Positions 37,147 to 49,770 of a DNA stretch of 64,000 nucleotides are shown here, piece by piece. Below the pieces are notes generated by a model. It saw only the letters and a list, made by a program, of their open reading frames with translations, did no database searches and was not told the origin of the DNA. Source of the DNA: Microglena sp. YARC (lineage: Eukaryota > Chlorophyta > Chlorophyceae > Chlamydomonadales > Chlamydomonadaceae); the NCBI GenBank assembly GCA_022414725.1, contig JAJSRW010002878.1:18976-82975 (forward strand), written 5' to 3'. Each line of letters starts with the position of its first letter. Position 1 is the first letter of the stretch. The translations under genes and the position numbers were made by a program.

Positions 37147-38389
37147 GGGCTTTCTATCTGGTTTTCAAAGTTTTGATCAAAGATTAATGGGCTCTTCGGT
37201 TTTGGGGAAGAACAGTTTGCTGGCTGGGGAATCCAAGAAATTGCGAAGAACTGCATCCAAACAGCGCCCGCAATTGGGGTTTTAATTAGCCAAGAACAGA
37301 GCCGGTGTGTTCGGCTCACTGTTTTCTTGCAGGAAAGTTGGCACACTCGCATCGTCGCAGCAGTGGTTTTTTTTTGGCCTTTCGGGAGAGGTGGCACGCA
37401 CCTGGATTCAACAAGCCTCCAAAGCCAGTATCCGCTCACTTGCGCTTTCTCTTTTAATCCTCGAGATCAAATATAGTTGTGGTTATAATGAACAAGGGAG
37501 AGAACCTTCTCTTGGCAATTGGTTGATGGTGGTGGTTCCTTTCCGAAGTTCTAGGTTGGTTGGTGCCAAGTACAGGGAGGCACTGAGAAAACACAGCTCA
37601 GATAACTGTCTCTGCGGTAAAAATCCAATGCCTTTTCAGACTAAGGGGTAATGAACGCATCAAGATTTTGATCTCCTGCAAATAAGGCACAGCCGGCAAG
37701 AAGAAAGAAGGAAAAAAATATCAAGGTAAAAGATGCCAGAAGAACTCAAATGAAAAAGAACCCAAAAAGGAATCTGGGACCTCCGCTGCCTCACACAACA
37801 GTTGCTCCAACCCCCGGACGATCTAGGGGCTGCTGCATGTCGGTGAGAGGAAGCGAGGAGGGAGCAAGAAAAAACAGCTTTTAATAGGAGAGGCAAGGAT
37901 GACTCACCCTCATCCCACAGCATCATCTCGAGTTGTCCTTGGATTGATCCAAACGACCGGGACAAAATAATCGCAGGGACAGCAGGCAGTGATAGGAGAC
38001 TGCAAAATTCTTTTTTCTCTTCCTCTCTTTTTTGTGGTTGATGGATCAATTCCATAAGGCGAGCAAGCGAAGGAAGTACAGAAAAGGCGCCAAAAGAGAC
38101 CGCGAGATTATTCGGAGATTGAGAGGGCTTTGCTTGGTTTTGTTTTGGTGGTGGCGTTTGGATCTTCCGGTGGCTCACAGTCACAGCCACGCAGCTGTAC
38201 TAGATTCGTTGAACTAGAGCAAGAAATTTACGGAGGGGAAAGAGAGACCAGTTGCCTCTCCAATCAAAATCAATTGAATCTTTTATAGTAGGACACAGTG
38301 AAAGAGCGTGCAGTCTAACACTTTATGGATTTGTTTCTCTGTGTAATTTGTTCCATTTCATGTTAGGATAATTTTCTTTAGGACAATAT
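37147..38389 (-). promoter_or_regulatory. TPS upstream region (5' UTR and promoter side)
   Basis: This is the region upstream of the minus-strand TPS start. A 176-codon minus frame (38190-37660) is open, but it has no recognisable domain. It could be an upstream ORF within a long leader, known for some plant regulators, or chance. No separate gene is supported. Confidence 0.3.
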
Positions 38390-38716
38390 TCCAATTCACT
38401 GGAATTTGTTTCATAGAATTTGTTTCGGAGGACCATTATGGCATGGCATGAACAGGTAAAGAACTGAAATAGCAAACTGAAACTACTCCACCCCACTTAT
38501 CAGACCAAATACAGGCTAATTATATGCTTCTCTACCTAACAGAGAGAATATTGCTTCCTAATTTAAGCTGCCGGTAGGATGAGATCTATCCATCAAGGCA
38601 CAGGGGCTGGCAGTCGCCATCCTTGCATTCAGTTCCACCAAAGGGATAAAAAGACTGCCATTACTAATCTAGGTTTAGCAGCAGGGAATCTTAATTCTTC
38701 ATCACCTTAAGTCTTA

Positions 38717-38978
38717 GGGCCAGTTTTGGTTTGTGGACCTAAATTGACCTTACCATTTTTGGACTATGTCAAATTTTTGGTAGTTTTTGACATGACAAAT
38801 TTGGGAAGGCAAAGTTGATTTAGATTGAAGCAAAATACCTAAGTTAACTATTTGAAATCGGCCTATTTTCGTAGGCATGGCTAAGATTTAGCTTCAAAAC
38901 AAATAGAACACTAAACATTATTAAAATTTTCAAATATTGGTAAGTTCAAATTTAGACCTTTCAAACCAAAACCAGCCC
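38717..38978. mobile_element. Tourist-type MITE (first copy)
   Basis: Ends GGGCCAGTTTTGGTTTG and CAAACCAAAACCAGCCC are inverse to each other over 17 bp with one mismatch. TTA flanks both sides (38714-38716, 38979-38981). This is the PIF/Harbinger-derived Tourist signature; length is 262 bp. Confidence 0.85.
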
Positions 38979-39480
38979 TTAAACCTCACGCCGGTCAAAA
39001 CAAGGAGATAGGAATGCCTCACGCAATTTGTTAGGAGCCACCGGACAACTCTTTTTGTGCATCCACGATTGTTTGTTTAAATCGAAGTGGATCCGCTCTC
39101 CACCATACTTTCTGCCCATTGAACACTGACAAACCTTAGCCTGCGTGAAGATGCCATGCGAGCGAGCCGCGATCGGAGAGCCGAGCGCGAACGGCAGGGG
39201 AGAGGTGAGCGAGCGGCGAGCGGCAACACGTGGCGAGCGCGGGGGCCGCGGCTGTCCTGCGCGGCAACAGCGACCGGGGCCGGTGGCGCGCTGCGGTACG
39301 TCCGCGCGGCGAGTCGGTCGCGGGCCAGTGCACCGGGAAAAGGCTTGACAAGTGGGTTGCCAGGCGCCGCGCTGTTCTTTCTTCTCGGGGAGTGCGATAA
39401 TCGAGGAAGAGTGACAGTGTACTAGTGGTAATGTCATACTCCCATGTTGGGGACGGTATATCTGAGGCTGTGGTTCAGTC
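38979..39480. other. GC-rich stretch with an uncertain minus-strand frame
   Basis: A 169-codon minus frame (39488-38979) covers a GC-rich patch at about 39140-39400. It has no recognisable domain, begins next to the Tourist end, and is repeated with the 3.5 kb unit (43005-42487). GC-rich DNA gives chance open frames, so I regard it as unsupported. Confidence 0.2.
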
Positions 39481-40429
39481 CCAACCAAAGTTTTAAAATT
39501 TGGTTTGAAAATTAGAACAATATGACTGAAAAGTGTGCGTATATTGAAAGTTTGATGTGATGAAAAGTTGAAAGTTGAAAAAAAAAATTTTGGAACTAAA
39601 TTACACCTTGATGTGGGTTTCCACCTTTACTGTCATCCACGCTGGATCTGCGTTCTCCAGAATTGTCTCCCAAAGAGTACAATTTCACCCATTTTTAACC
39701 ACTCCGTCGTTTTAATATCTCCATCATCGTATATATAATACTCCATATATCGCATAAACCACCTTTATTACGCCCCAAAATATATTTAATTTGTTACGCG
39801 AAAAATGATTTATTATTGAGTAAATCTCACTTCGGCGCCACCTTTGTACCTATGTTTCACTTTGGACTACACCTTTGAAGCAATAATTTTTCACTTTAGC
39901 ATTGGGTAAACTTACATTTGTTTCACTAATCTGGCTACCACCCAAATCTCTTTCTCAAGCATATGAACGATTCTCGATTACGCTGTCTCCTACTCTCAAC
40001 ATGAACTACCACAGCTATATTGTAAGACGTATTCTTCGACATATTACAATTGGATGTAGATGGATTAAAAGAGTGAGGGTGGTCCATGTTGAACAAGGTA
40101 AAATATCCGCGTCCAAAGTTTGAAAAACATTGGTCCTTAAGGTGTCCAAGCCGAAATGTCGTAATAAAAGCGGTGGACCAAAGTAAAATTAACCTTTAAT
40201 TTTTAGGATGTGTGCCACTACCAGTCTACCACCAAGTATTATGCAGAGAACACTACCACCAGTTACAGGACTGAAATGTTTGATGTCATTTGGAATGTAC
40301 TTCTTCAATCTATTATAGTACAGTACTGAAATGCAAGTTAGCCGCATCCTGTTCTGAGCCCTGTGACTTATGTTGCGGAGCGTCAACTGGGCCACAAGAA
40401 TTAACGGTCCAGCAAGTGTACAGTCTCGT

Positions 40430-40910
40430 TTTGCTCACCTGCCTGTGCTGCCAACTTTTCTCGTTGTTGCACCGTCCATCCGTAGACCGCCCTGTGCGCC
40501 GTCCACTACGCTTGCTCGCCCGCGCGTCCCCCTCCCTCCGCTGAAACAACAACCGAGCAAGAAAACTGGGGAAAACACCCCCCCCCCCACCCCCCGGCAC
40601 CACGAGCGCATTTGTGATTGTGCTCGCCACCCGCCGCGCATAACCCGTCGACCGATCGCCAACTAGGCACGCCACGCCACAGCGTATTTTGCGACCGTGC
40701 ACCACACGATGGATTCGTCGACGCAGGAAACTGACGAGCCCGCCGATCAGGCCCGGCCCGTCACCTCGCCCTCGATGCACGACGATAACCTCATTCTCAA
40801 TCAAAAACCGAGAACCGCGCGTCGTGATGGCCGAGATGACCCGCGGGGCAAAACGGCGCACGTACTTCTCCGTCCGACCATCCGACTATAACCCGTAGCG
40901 AATCCGTCAA
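40430..40910. other. GC-rich promoter-like patch with a C homopolymer
   Basis: The patch contains a run of at least ten C at about 40578-40590 and short open frames on both strands (+ frame from 40697 or 40709). Codon content is unconvincing and no domain is visible. The same patch, almost unchanged, is at 43900-44380. It could be a 5' gene end without a recognisable body. Confidence 0.2.
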
Positions 40911-41753
40911 CGCGACGGCTCCGCGCGTGTTACGCTACGAGATCTTTTTTCCATACTCCAGTTGCTTCCAATGGGCGTGCACCCGTTCTCGTCGCTGCAA
41001 CTTTGCCATGTATAACCTGCGCCCCGAGTCATTACGGTTTGCTCCACTGCCAAACTGGTGGTGGCTGTCGGTTGTGCGCTGATCGCACTGTATACTGTAA
41101 CATCTAACTACAGGGAAGCAACTTTGAGTGATGGACTAGTAAGGGAAGGCATGCCACAGTGCCGCACGCAAGGCGTCTCACTGGATAAGGCACACTGTAC
41201 GTTGCATCGTGTTCTAGCTACTAGAGTAGAAGTTACTTGCTATTATATATCTGTTATTTTCCGCAGGTTGGGCCCCGTTCGTCAAAAGAGCAGGTGCGTA
41301 TCGAGTGTTTAATTCTCCTGAATCGTGACGTCTGCTGTTATTAACTTCTATAGCTCCAGCAAAACCTTGGAACGCAAGCCACCGGCAATAAAAATTTCCA
41401 AAGGTAATATCGTGGGTGTGACGAGCCGTGAGATTTGAGAAGACTGTAACCGATTCCGAGTCTCATTGAGGTTCGCTATATTTTTGGGCCTTTGAAACTG
41501 TCATTGCGTCGGAACCTCTTGAGGTCTCAGGTCATGACTTACGGAACAGTATCGTTTTCGCTAAATAGAAATACAAGTGACTGCGTGTTTGCATGTCGCG
41601 GTTGAACTTATTTATTTACAGATCACTCCAAATATAGGCCCACTAAATCTCAATTCAGGGCAGAATATATTGCTTTCACTTTGGCACTTAGTGTTACAAA
41701 TCCAATTGAACGCACTTAAGTTAGATACTACCCTCCATCCGTTTACAAAAATA

Positions 41754-41893
41754 CTCCCTCCGTACTCGTAAAGAAGTCGTTTTGGACAGCGACACGATCT
41801 CCAAAAACAACAATTTGACTTTGTTTCTATAAAAATATTTATTAAAAAAATGAAATTGTATACTTTTTATTAAAGTATTTTTCAAGACAAAAT
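41754..41893. mobile_element. Stowaway MITE truncated at the repeat junction
   Basis: It begins CTCCCTCCGTACTCGTAAAG after a TA and matches the left part of the complete element at 45194-45452. It is cut at 41893, where the 3.5 kb unit restarts. Confidence 0.75.
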
Positions 41894-42224
41894 ATATTCC
41901 AATTCACTGGAATTTGTTTCATAGAATTTGTTTCGGAGGACCATTATGGCATGGCATGAACAGGTAAAGAACTGAAATAGCAAACTGAAACTACTCCACC
42001 CCACTTATCAGACCAAATACAGGCTAATTATATGCTTCTCTACCTAACAGAGAGAATATTGCTTCCTAATTTAAGCTGCCGGTAGGATGAGATCTATCCA
42101 TCAAGGCACAGGGGCTGGCAGTCGCCATCCTTGCATTCAGTTCCACCAAAGGGATAAAAAGACTGCCATTACTAATCTAGGTTTAGCAGCAGGGAATCTT
42201 AATTCTTCATCACCTTAAGTCTTA

Positions 42225-42486
42225 GGGGCCAGTTTTGGTTTGTGGACCTAAATTGACCTTACCATTTTTGGACTATGTCAAATTTTTGGTAGTTTTTGAC
42301 ATGACAAATTTGGAAGGCAAAGTTGATTTAGATTGAAGCAAAATACCTAAGTTAACTATTTGAAATCGGCCTATTTTCGTAGGCATGGCTAAGATTTAGC
42401 TTCAAAACAAATAGAACACTAAACATTATTAAAATTTTCAAATATTGGTAAGTTCAAATTTAGACCTTTCAAACCAAAACCAGCCC
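42225..42486. mobile_element. Tourist-type MITE (second copy within the repeated unit)
   Basis: Same element as 38717-38978, with one extra G at its left end and TTA on both sides. It is part of the second copy of the 3.5 kb unit, not an independent insertion. Confidence 0.85.
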
Positions 42487-45193
42487 TTAAACCTCACGCC
42501 GGTCAAAACAAGGAGATAGGAATGCCTCACGCAATTTGTTAGGAGCCACCGGACAACTCTTTTTGTGCATCCACGATTGTTTGTTTAAATCGAAGTGGAT
42601 CCGCTCTCCACCATACTTTCTGCCCATTGAACACTGACAAACCTTAGCCTGCGTGAAGATGCCATGCGAGCGAGCCGCGATCGGAGAGCCGAGCGCGAAC
42701 GGCAGGGGAGAGGTGAGCGAGCGGCGAGCGGCAACACGTGGCGAGCGCGGGGGCCGCGGCTGTCCTGCGCGGCAACAGCGACCGGGGCCGGTGGCGCGCT
42801 GCGGTACGTCCGCGCGGCGAGTCGGTCGCGGGCCAGTGCACCGGGAAAAGGCTTGACAAGTGGGTTGCCAGGCGCCGCGCTGTTCTTTCTTCTCGGGGAG
42901 TGCGATAATCGAGGAAGAGTGACAGTGTACTAGTGGTAATGTCATACTCCCATGTTGGGGACGGTTATTGAGTGATAGGTTGTGTGTTGAATTAGCCCGC
43001 TGCAAAGTTTAAAAATTTGTTGAAATTAGAGACAATATGATGAAAGTTGTGGCGTATAATGAAAGGTTTGATGTGATGAAAAGTTGAATGTGAAAAAATG
43101 TAATATATGCAGTGGTATATAGATATAGGAGGATTCACTTTGGTCATACACGCTGGAGGGTCTGGGTTTCCAGAAATTGTTTCAAGAGTAAAAATTTCCC
43201 TTTAGCCCATCTCAGTTTATTTTCTAATGCGTATATATAAATACTCTATATGCATAACATCTTATACGCCAAATATATTTTATTTGTACGAAAAATGAAT
43301 TTTATTATTGAGTAAATTCATTGGGCACTTTGTTTACCTATGTTTACTTGGACGCACTTTAGCAATATTTTTGCATTAGATTGGGTAACTTGATTTGTTT
43401 CACTTTGGAGCCCGCAACTCTCTTTTCCAAGCATATGAGACGTCTGATTACGCTGTTTCTTCGTCAAGTGAACTACCAGATATATGTAAGGTGTGTGTTC
43501 GACATATTACAATTGGATGTAGATGGATTAAAAGAGTGAGGGTGGTCCATGTTGAACAAGGTAAAATATCCCGCGTCCAAAGTTTGAAAAACATTGGTCC
43601 TTAAGGTGTCCAAGCCGAAATGTCGTAATAAAAGCGGTGGACCAAAGTAAAATTAACCTTTAATTTTTAGGATGTGTGCCACTACCAGTCTACCACCAAG
43701 TATTATGCAGAGAACACTACCACCAGTTACAGGACTGAAATGTTTGATGTCATTTGGAATGTACTTCTTCAATCTATTATAGTACAGTACTGAAATGCAA
43801 GTTAGCCGCATCCTGTTCTGAGCCTGTGACTTATGTTGCGGAGCGTCAACTGGGCCACAAGAATTAACGGTCCAGCAAGTGTACAGTCTCGTTTTGCTCA
43901 CCTGCCTGTGCTGCCAACTTTTCTCGTTGTTGCACCGTCCATCCCGTAGACCGCCTGTGCGCCGTCCACTACGCTTGCTCGCCCGCGCGTCCCCCTCCCT
44001 CCGCTGAAACAACAACCGAGCAAGAAAACTGGGGAAAACACCCCCCCCCCCACCCCCCGGCACCACGAGCGCATTTGTGATTGTGCTCGCCACCCGCCGC
44101 GCATAACCCGTCGACCGATCGCCAACTAGGCACGCCACGCCACAGCGTATTTTGCGACCGTGCACCACACGATGGATTCGTCGACGCAGGAAACTGACGA
44201 GCCCGCCGATCAGGCCCGGCCCGTCACCTCGCCCTCGATGCACGACGATAACCTCATTCTCAATCAAAAACCGAGAACCGCGCGTCGTGATGGCCGAGAT
44301 GACCCGCGGGGCAAAACGGCGCACGTACTTCTCCGTCCCGACCATCCGACTATAACCCCGTAGCGAATCCGTCAACGCGACGGCTCCCCGCGCGTGTTAC
44401 GCTACGAGATCTTTTTTCCATACTCCAGTTGCTTCCAATGGGCGTGCAACGTCTCGTCGCTGCAACTTGCCATGTATAACTGCCGGCCCGAGTCATACGG
44501 TTATGCTCCAACTGCAACTGGTAAGTTGGGCTGTCTGTGTTGGCTGCATCGCACTGTATACCATGTAACATCTACTACAGGGGAGCAACTTTGATGTGGA
44601 CTAAGTAAGGGAGGACATGCCACAGTGCGCACGCAAGAGACGTTCCATAAATCAAGGCACACTGTACGTGCATCGTGTCTACTAGGAGTAGAAGTACTGC
44701 TATTATTATCTGTTATTTTCAGCAGGTTGGCCTCGTTGTCAAAGGAGTCAGGTGCGTATCGAGTGTTTAAATCTCCTGATCGTGACGTCTGCTGTTATTA
44801 ACTTCTATAGCTCCAGCAACCTTGGACGCAAGCCACCCGCAGATAAAATTTCCAGGTAAATATCGTGGGTGTGACGAGCCGTGAGATTTGAGAAGACTGT
44901 AACCGATGTCGGTCTCATTGGGTCGCTATATTTTGGGCCTTTGAACTGTCATTGGTCGGTAACCTCTTGAGGTTCAGGTATGACTTACGGAACAGTATCG
45001 TTTTCGCTAAATAGAAGTACAAGTGACTTGCGTGTTGCATGTCGCGGTGACTTATTTATTTACAGATCACTCCAAATATAGGCCCACTAAATCTCAATTC
45101 AGCAGAATATATGCTTCGACTTTTGCAACTTAGGTTTGGTACAAATCCAATTGAACGAATTAAGTTAGATACTACTCCATCCGTTAGCAAATA

Positions 45194-45452
45194 CTCCCTC
45201 CGTACTCGTAAAGGAAGTCGTTTTGACAGCGACACGATCTCCAAAACACAATTTTGACTTTTTGTTTCTATAAAAATATTTATTAAAAAATGAAATATGT
45301 ATACTTTTATTAAAGTATTTTTCAAGACAAATATATTCATATAATTTTTTACATTTTCAAACTCAACAACTTGAGAGTTATTCATGATATATATTCCCAA
45401 GGTTTGACTTAAATATTGTTCTAAATGACTTTCTTTACGAGTACGGAGGAAA
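45194..45452. mobile_element. Stowaway-type MITE
   Basis: The left end is CTCCCTCCGTACTCGTAAAG and the right end is its inverse (CTTTACGAGTACGGAGG), with TA outside both. It is 259 bp and complete, unlike its counterpart at 41754. Confidence 0.85.
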
Positions 45453-45883
45453 TATAAGCATTTTAGTAGTTTTAGATAAAATCACCTTGTAAAATGTCGT
45501 CGCGAGATTACTTTCAGAAAATATCATACTGAAAGATGCAATCACCAATGAGCAATAAATGCAGCGTTTGGATGAATTGAAAAATTAGCTCTCCGTTTTT
45601 AAAACATGACTTTGAATTTTTCTTATCAAAGTTTATTTTTTATATTGGTTTTCAAATCACAAAGGACGTATATATAAAAGGGTTTACCTAGAAATTATTA
45701 TTCGTTTGCTAATTAATCGTATGGAATATAATCAATATATGATTAATTGATGAAGACTGGTACTAGAAATATTTACGTTTTTGGATAAATTTAAACGATA
45801 AAAGTAGTTATATTTCTGAACGACGCAATATGAGTTTCAAATAATTAGATCACAAAACTTCTTGTGCTACTAGTACTTACCGC

Positions 45884-46101
45884 CAGGGTTACGTTACCAC
45901 CGGTAACCGCGCGGTTACCGTGGTTACCGGCTTACCACGGGGTACGGTAATATAAATATCACAATAACCTTTTTAAATTTAAATAAATTTTAAAATTAAT
46001 TTGAATTTTAATAAATTTTGTATGGTTTTTTACGGTTACCGGTAACCGTGCTTGTCGCCGGGGCGCGGTAACCCCGGCCCCGGCGGTTTGGGAAAACCCT
46101 G
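45884..46101 (+). mobile_element. hAT-like MITE
   Basis: A 218 bp element starts CAGGGTTACG and ends GGGAAAACCCTG. GGTTACCG palindromes near both ends surround an AT-rich core. It is flanked by 8 bp duplications CTTACCGC (45876-45883) and CTTACCAC (46102-46109), one mismatch. It is the same family as 21788-22003, inverted. Confidence 0.8.
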
Positions 46102-46109
46102 CTTACCAC

Positions 46110-46893
46110 CTCAAACCTTTGAGCAGTTTGCACATGCTACCACTCTCCTCTCTAGACTTTCCTACCTGCCTCTAGTCCTCCGTTGGTCTGCGTGCTCTCT
46201 TTCTACCAACAATCCGCTCAAGATCTCGCGCTTCTCACATGTGGTCATACTCTACATTTGGCGCTTCTTGTTACTTTATGTTAATCTCAAGTTCTCAACC
46301 TCTACTCTCGCCATAGCACTAGTGATGGTTACGAATACTGGCTGTTTGCTTTCGACCATTGGGCTGCCACCGATCTTTCTGTATCCCACGCTGTTCATTT
46401 TCATAGAAGGGATGAATGCACGTGTTTCTTGAGCTTTAAACCGGTAGAATTATATTAAAAACAATCTATGTATTAAATTATTTAAATTATTTTTAACTAT
46501 AATAGTTATTATTATTATAACCTAGAATAATTCTCACAAATCATCGTGGTATTCTGTCACCCAGCCATTTAGCGCAAAAAAAAAAACTTAACACCCTCAT
46601 ATTGCTAAGGAACTTTTTATTCGTACCCAAAGCTCCGATCTGATAAGAGAAGGCTAACCGCCCCAATCGCAATTGACATCCAACAATAGAGATTTTGCTC
46701 ATTTTTGGGAAGAAACTTAAAGTAAATTTGTTTGGCAAATCCCTTAATCAACTATTTATTCTATAACTACGAGAGTTTAGGGAAAAAACAGTTAATATAG
46801 GATCAATTTTGTATTGATGGTACAGACCCTAAATGCTTTAATCTGGATAAGATTCGCAGCTTGTACAACAACTCTCGCTTTTAATATTTCTAG
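46110..46893. other. No supported gene
   Basis: A 126-codon frame runs through 46052-46432 but begins inside the hAT MITE and has no recognisable domain. The rest is spacer. Confidence 0.4.
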
Positions 46894-47050
46894 GTAGCAG
46901 ATACTCCTACAAATGACTTGGTTGATGTGCGGGCCGTGTCAACATATCAGCTTAAGGACAAGCTGCCAATTAATTGGGTCGATCTCGTGGCAATTGATTC
47001 TTCATCACGCAGAAGAAAGCGAGACACAGGACACTGTGGCTGTTTTTTTG
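46894..47050 (+). other. Orphan exon-like stretch
   Basis: After an acceptor-like TTTCTAG (ending 46893) comes a frame reading VADTPTNDLVDVRAVSTYQL, then a Lys/Arg-rich tail (SSRRRKR). Its composition is clearly coding-like against AT-rich surroundings. No further exons are recognised, and I do not know the protein. It could be a captured gene fragment or an exon of a gene otherwise missed. Confidence 0.25.
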
Positions 47051-48730
47051 TAAGCGTGATCAAATGTTTTGGCACACACACTGATCTCGTTCCGTGTCAA
47101 CTCGTCATCACCAACCTTGCTTGCCATTTTGCCTACCTAGTACAGCTACTAATCCTAATCCTTTCGTGATTATCCAAATGGTCGTTGCAGCCAAAGCTTG
47201 CAACAAACCAGGAATGGCTAGCTAAATAATCTGGCAAACTATCCACAACTTCTCTTGTGAAATGTAGTCTTTGATCTATACGCATTCTTCTTAAATAAAT
47301 TGGTACTACCATGCTTTTCGCCTTTTCCTCTAAAAATATCTCACACTGTCTCTCCTAAAGGTGTGCTTATATTACTTGTTGGTAGGCAGTTGCTTGTCAC
47401 TATCTTTTCAATTAGATGGAAATGATTGGGGCAACGTAAAGTTCAGTTAAAAATCTTCTTTTCCGTCAAGAAAAAGTAAAAAAAATGTTTTCCGAGACAA
47501 AATATATAAAGCATTGGTAAATTTTGGCCCTTTCAACATGAACAGAGATGAACTTGTCCTGTTGCGCTAAACACGTTTGGCTTTGCCTCTTGTTGGAGGT
47601 TCTATGGGGGGGGGGGATAATACAAGAAATACTCACCCATTTGTTGAGTACGCATACAAAGCTTACCATATATAGGTCAAATGATATAATGCAACATCTG
47701 ACAATTGGTCTAAAAATAGTGATTAGATAAGATACATTTTGTGGGGAACAAAGAAAGGTTGATGCCTGGTTAGTATCATACTTGGAGAAATTTCATTGAA
47801 CTAGGACGGTGAGAGGCAACGGCCCCATCGACAGTTTAGAAATACGCATTCCATTCAATAATTTGACCGCCATTACTTTTTAAATATGGTTTAACCATAT
47901 CTTATTAAAAAAAATTTAAGAATTATTAATTTGTTTCCATATTGATAATTGTAAATAACCGTAATGTACTACACATAATTTACATATTTCACTTAAAACA
48001 AAAAAATAAGACACACGGCTTAAAATGTGCAAAAAAGTAACGGTGTCGAATATTAGAAACGGAAGGAGTACTAATGATAATTAATGGCAGTATCGCTTAC
48101 ATTGAAGTTGGCCTCAAATGGAAGCTGCTGTTTTTCTAACCATGGCGCTGCCCGCTGGCCCGCATCGTATGTAACGCGGTCGCATTGCCGGTTGCTAGAT
48201 CAACATAGAAACAACAGACGAACACATGATCGCTTTAGCTTCTGCAAAAATACTCTCATAAAGTTTCTTTAACCTCGATGATCATGCAAGATGACGAAGC
48301 AAAGCCGCAAAAGCGACAGCATACATCTTAAGTTCGTGATTTACTCAAGTGGCAGTACTAATCAAGCAAAGCTTTGGCAACCACCGGCAGAGCAAAAAAT
48401 ACCTGCATACCATCCTTGCGGATGCAAACATTTTCCTAGAAATTTCACTTAGGAGTTAGGAACACATTATATACAGAGGCTACTTATGGCACTATATAAA
48501 CTGTCTTCGTACTCTGCTCCCCAAAAAAAATCACTTATAGAGTTTAAATTTTGTCCCATAGAAACTAACTTCTTCATTTGCAACCTAACACGTAAAATGT
48601 GAAGTTTTTATTTATTTATTTCTTACCTATCTATACTCTTATATTTTTTTTAATTAAAGATATTTAGCCATTCATTTCTCACAATTAACCTTGGAATATC
48701 ATGAATTATTTTTAAGACGGGGAGTAAAGA
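47051..48730. other. No gene; degenerate Stowaway-like ends
   Basis: A GAAACGGAAGGAGTA end near 48056-48070 and a CTGCTCCCC...ACGGGGAGTA pair (about 48515-48725) look like eroded Stowaway copies. A run of ten G lies near 47606-47615. No supported exon. Confidence 0.35.
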
Positions 48731-48734
48731 TTAT

Positions 48735-49770
48735 TAAAGTAGTTAGCATGATACAATCCATTGGATTATTTATACATGAATTGTTCCAAAGGGAATCAAT
48801 CAAGTTCAGTAAAGTCAAGTGAAGTCGATGAGTTGATGGTGAACTGTCGCGTTGCATCAGCAGCTACCACCTGCACGTTGAGGACCTGGCAGGCGGCCTT
48901 GGTTTGTTAATTGTTAGTAATTAATTATCAGGTCATTGTTTAGTAAAACCATATATACTCATGCATAGCGTTTGTTTGGCTGTGGATGGTGACGACGATG
49001 ACGTGTCATGGTGCACGGGCCCACCAGCCAGGGACGATGCCGCTAGTAAATCTAGAATGTTTCTGAAAAAGCAAGTTAGTACGAGATGTGACATATTGGG
49101 ATGATTGTTCAGCTGGCTCAGAGTTTTATGGATGAGCTGTCCAGCCCAGCCAATGGTGCAGCCTAAAATTTCTATCAGCAACTCTTAATGTTTTGAATGT
49201 GCACATGCTGCAGAGGGGGCTGCTTGTTGGTTCTGTTGCAGCCAGTTGTAGTTGTTTAGCTGGAGGGAGTTGCAGAAGATTAATATAAAGTAGTTAGCAT
49301 GATAACCAAACTCACTTGAATTATTTACTCACATGAATTGTTTCCAAAGGGGAATCAATCAAAGTTCAGTAAAGTCAAGTGAAGTCGATGAGTTGATGGT
49401 GAAACTGTCGCGTCTGCATCAGCAGCTACCAACCTGCACGGTTTGCAGGGACCTGGCACGGCGGGCCTTGGGTTTGTTAATTGTTAGTAAATTAATTACT
49501 CCAGGTCATTGTCTTAGTAAAACCATATATACTCATTGCAGCTAGGCGTTTGTTTGGCTGTGGATGGTGACGACCGATGACGTGTCACTGGTGCACGGGC
49601 CCACCAGCCAGGGACGATGCCGCCTAGTAAATCCTAGAATGGTTTCATGAAAAAGCAAGTTAGTACGAGATGTGACATTATGTGGGACTGATTGGTTCAG
49701 GCTGGCTGCAGAGTTTTAGGATGCAGCTGTCCAGCCCAGCCAATCGGCTGCAGCCTAAAATTCTAACAGC
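48735..49770. repeat. About 470 bp segment present twice (48735-49200 and 49280-49770)
   Basis: Both copies share AAAGTAGTTAGCATGAT, AGTCGATGAGTTGATGGTG, GTGCACGGGCCCACCAGCC and TGTCCAGCCCAGCCAAT in the same order. Differences are almost all one- or two-base losses, concentrated in the first copy. No coding content. Confidence 0.8.

Larger units (their letters stand above)
38390..45337. repeat. 3.5 kb segment present twice (38390-41893 and 41896-45337)
   Basis: The junction is at 41893-41896, inside a Stowaway element, where AAAATATATT runs straight into CCAATTCACTGG, the start of the unit. The two copies alternate between near-identical blocks (38390-39475 with 41896-42980; 40055-40900 with 43515-44390) and blocks that differ at many small indels (39480-40050 with 42985-43510; 40900-41890 with 44390-45335). 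Ordinary divergence after duplication would spread differences more evenly. Only weak open frames are present, and I call no gene. Confidence 0.85.

Noticed and set aside
37660..38190. 176-codon minus-strand open frame
   Set aside because: Upstream of the TPS start, with no recognisable domain. More likely leader or promoter DNA; noted as a possible upstream ORF only.
38979..43005. 169- and 172-codon minus frames repeated in both 3.5 kb copies
   Set aside because: Identical because the segment is repeated, not because of selection. Composition follows the GC-rich patch and no family is recognisable.
40313..44375. 182- and 240-codon minus frames spanning a poly-C tract
   Set aside because: A poly-Gly run from the homopolymer joins unrelated text. 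The length difference between copies is due to indels; no domain.
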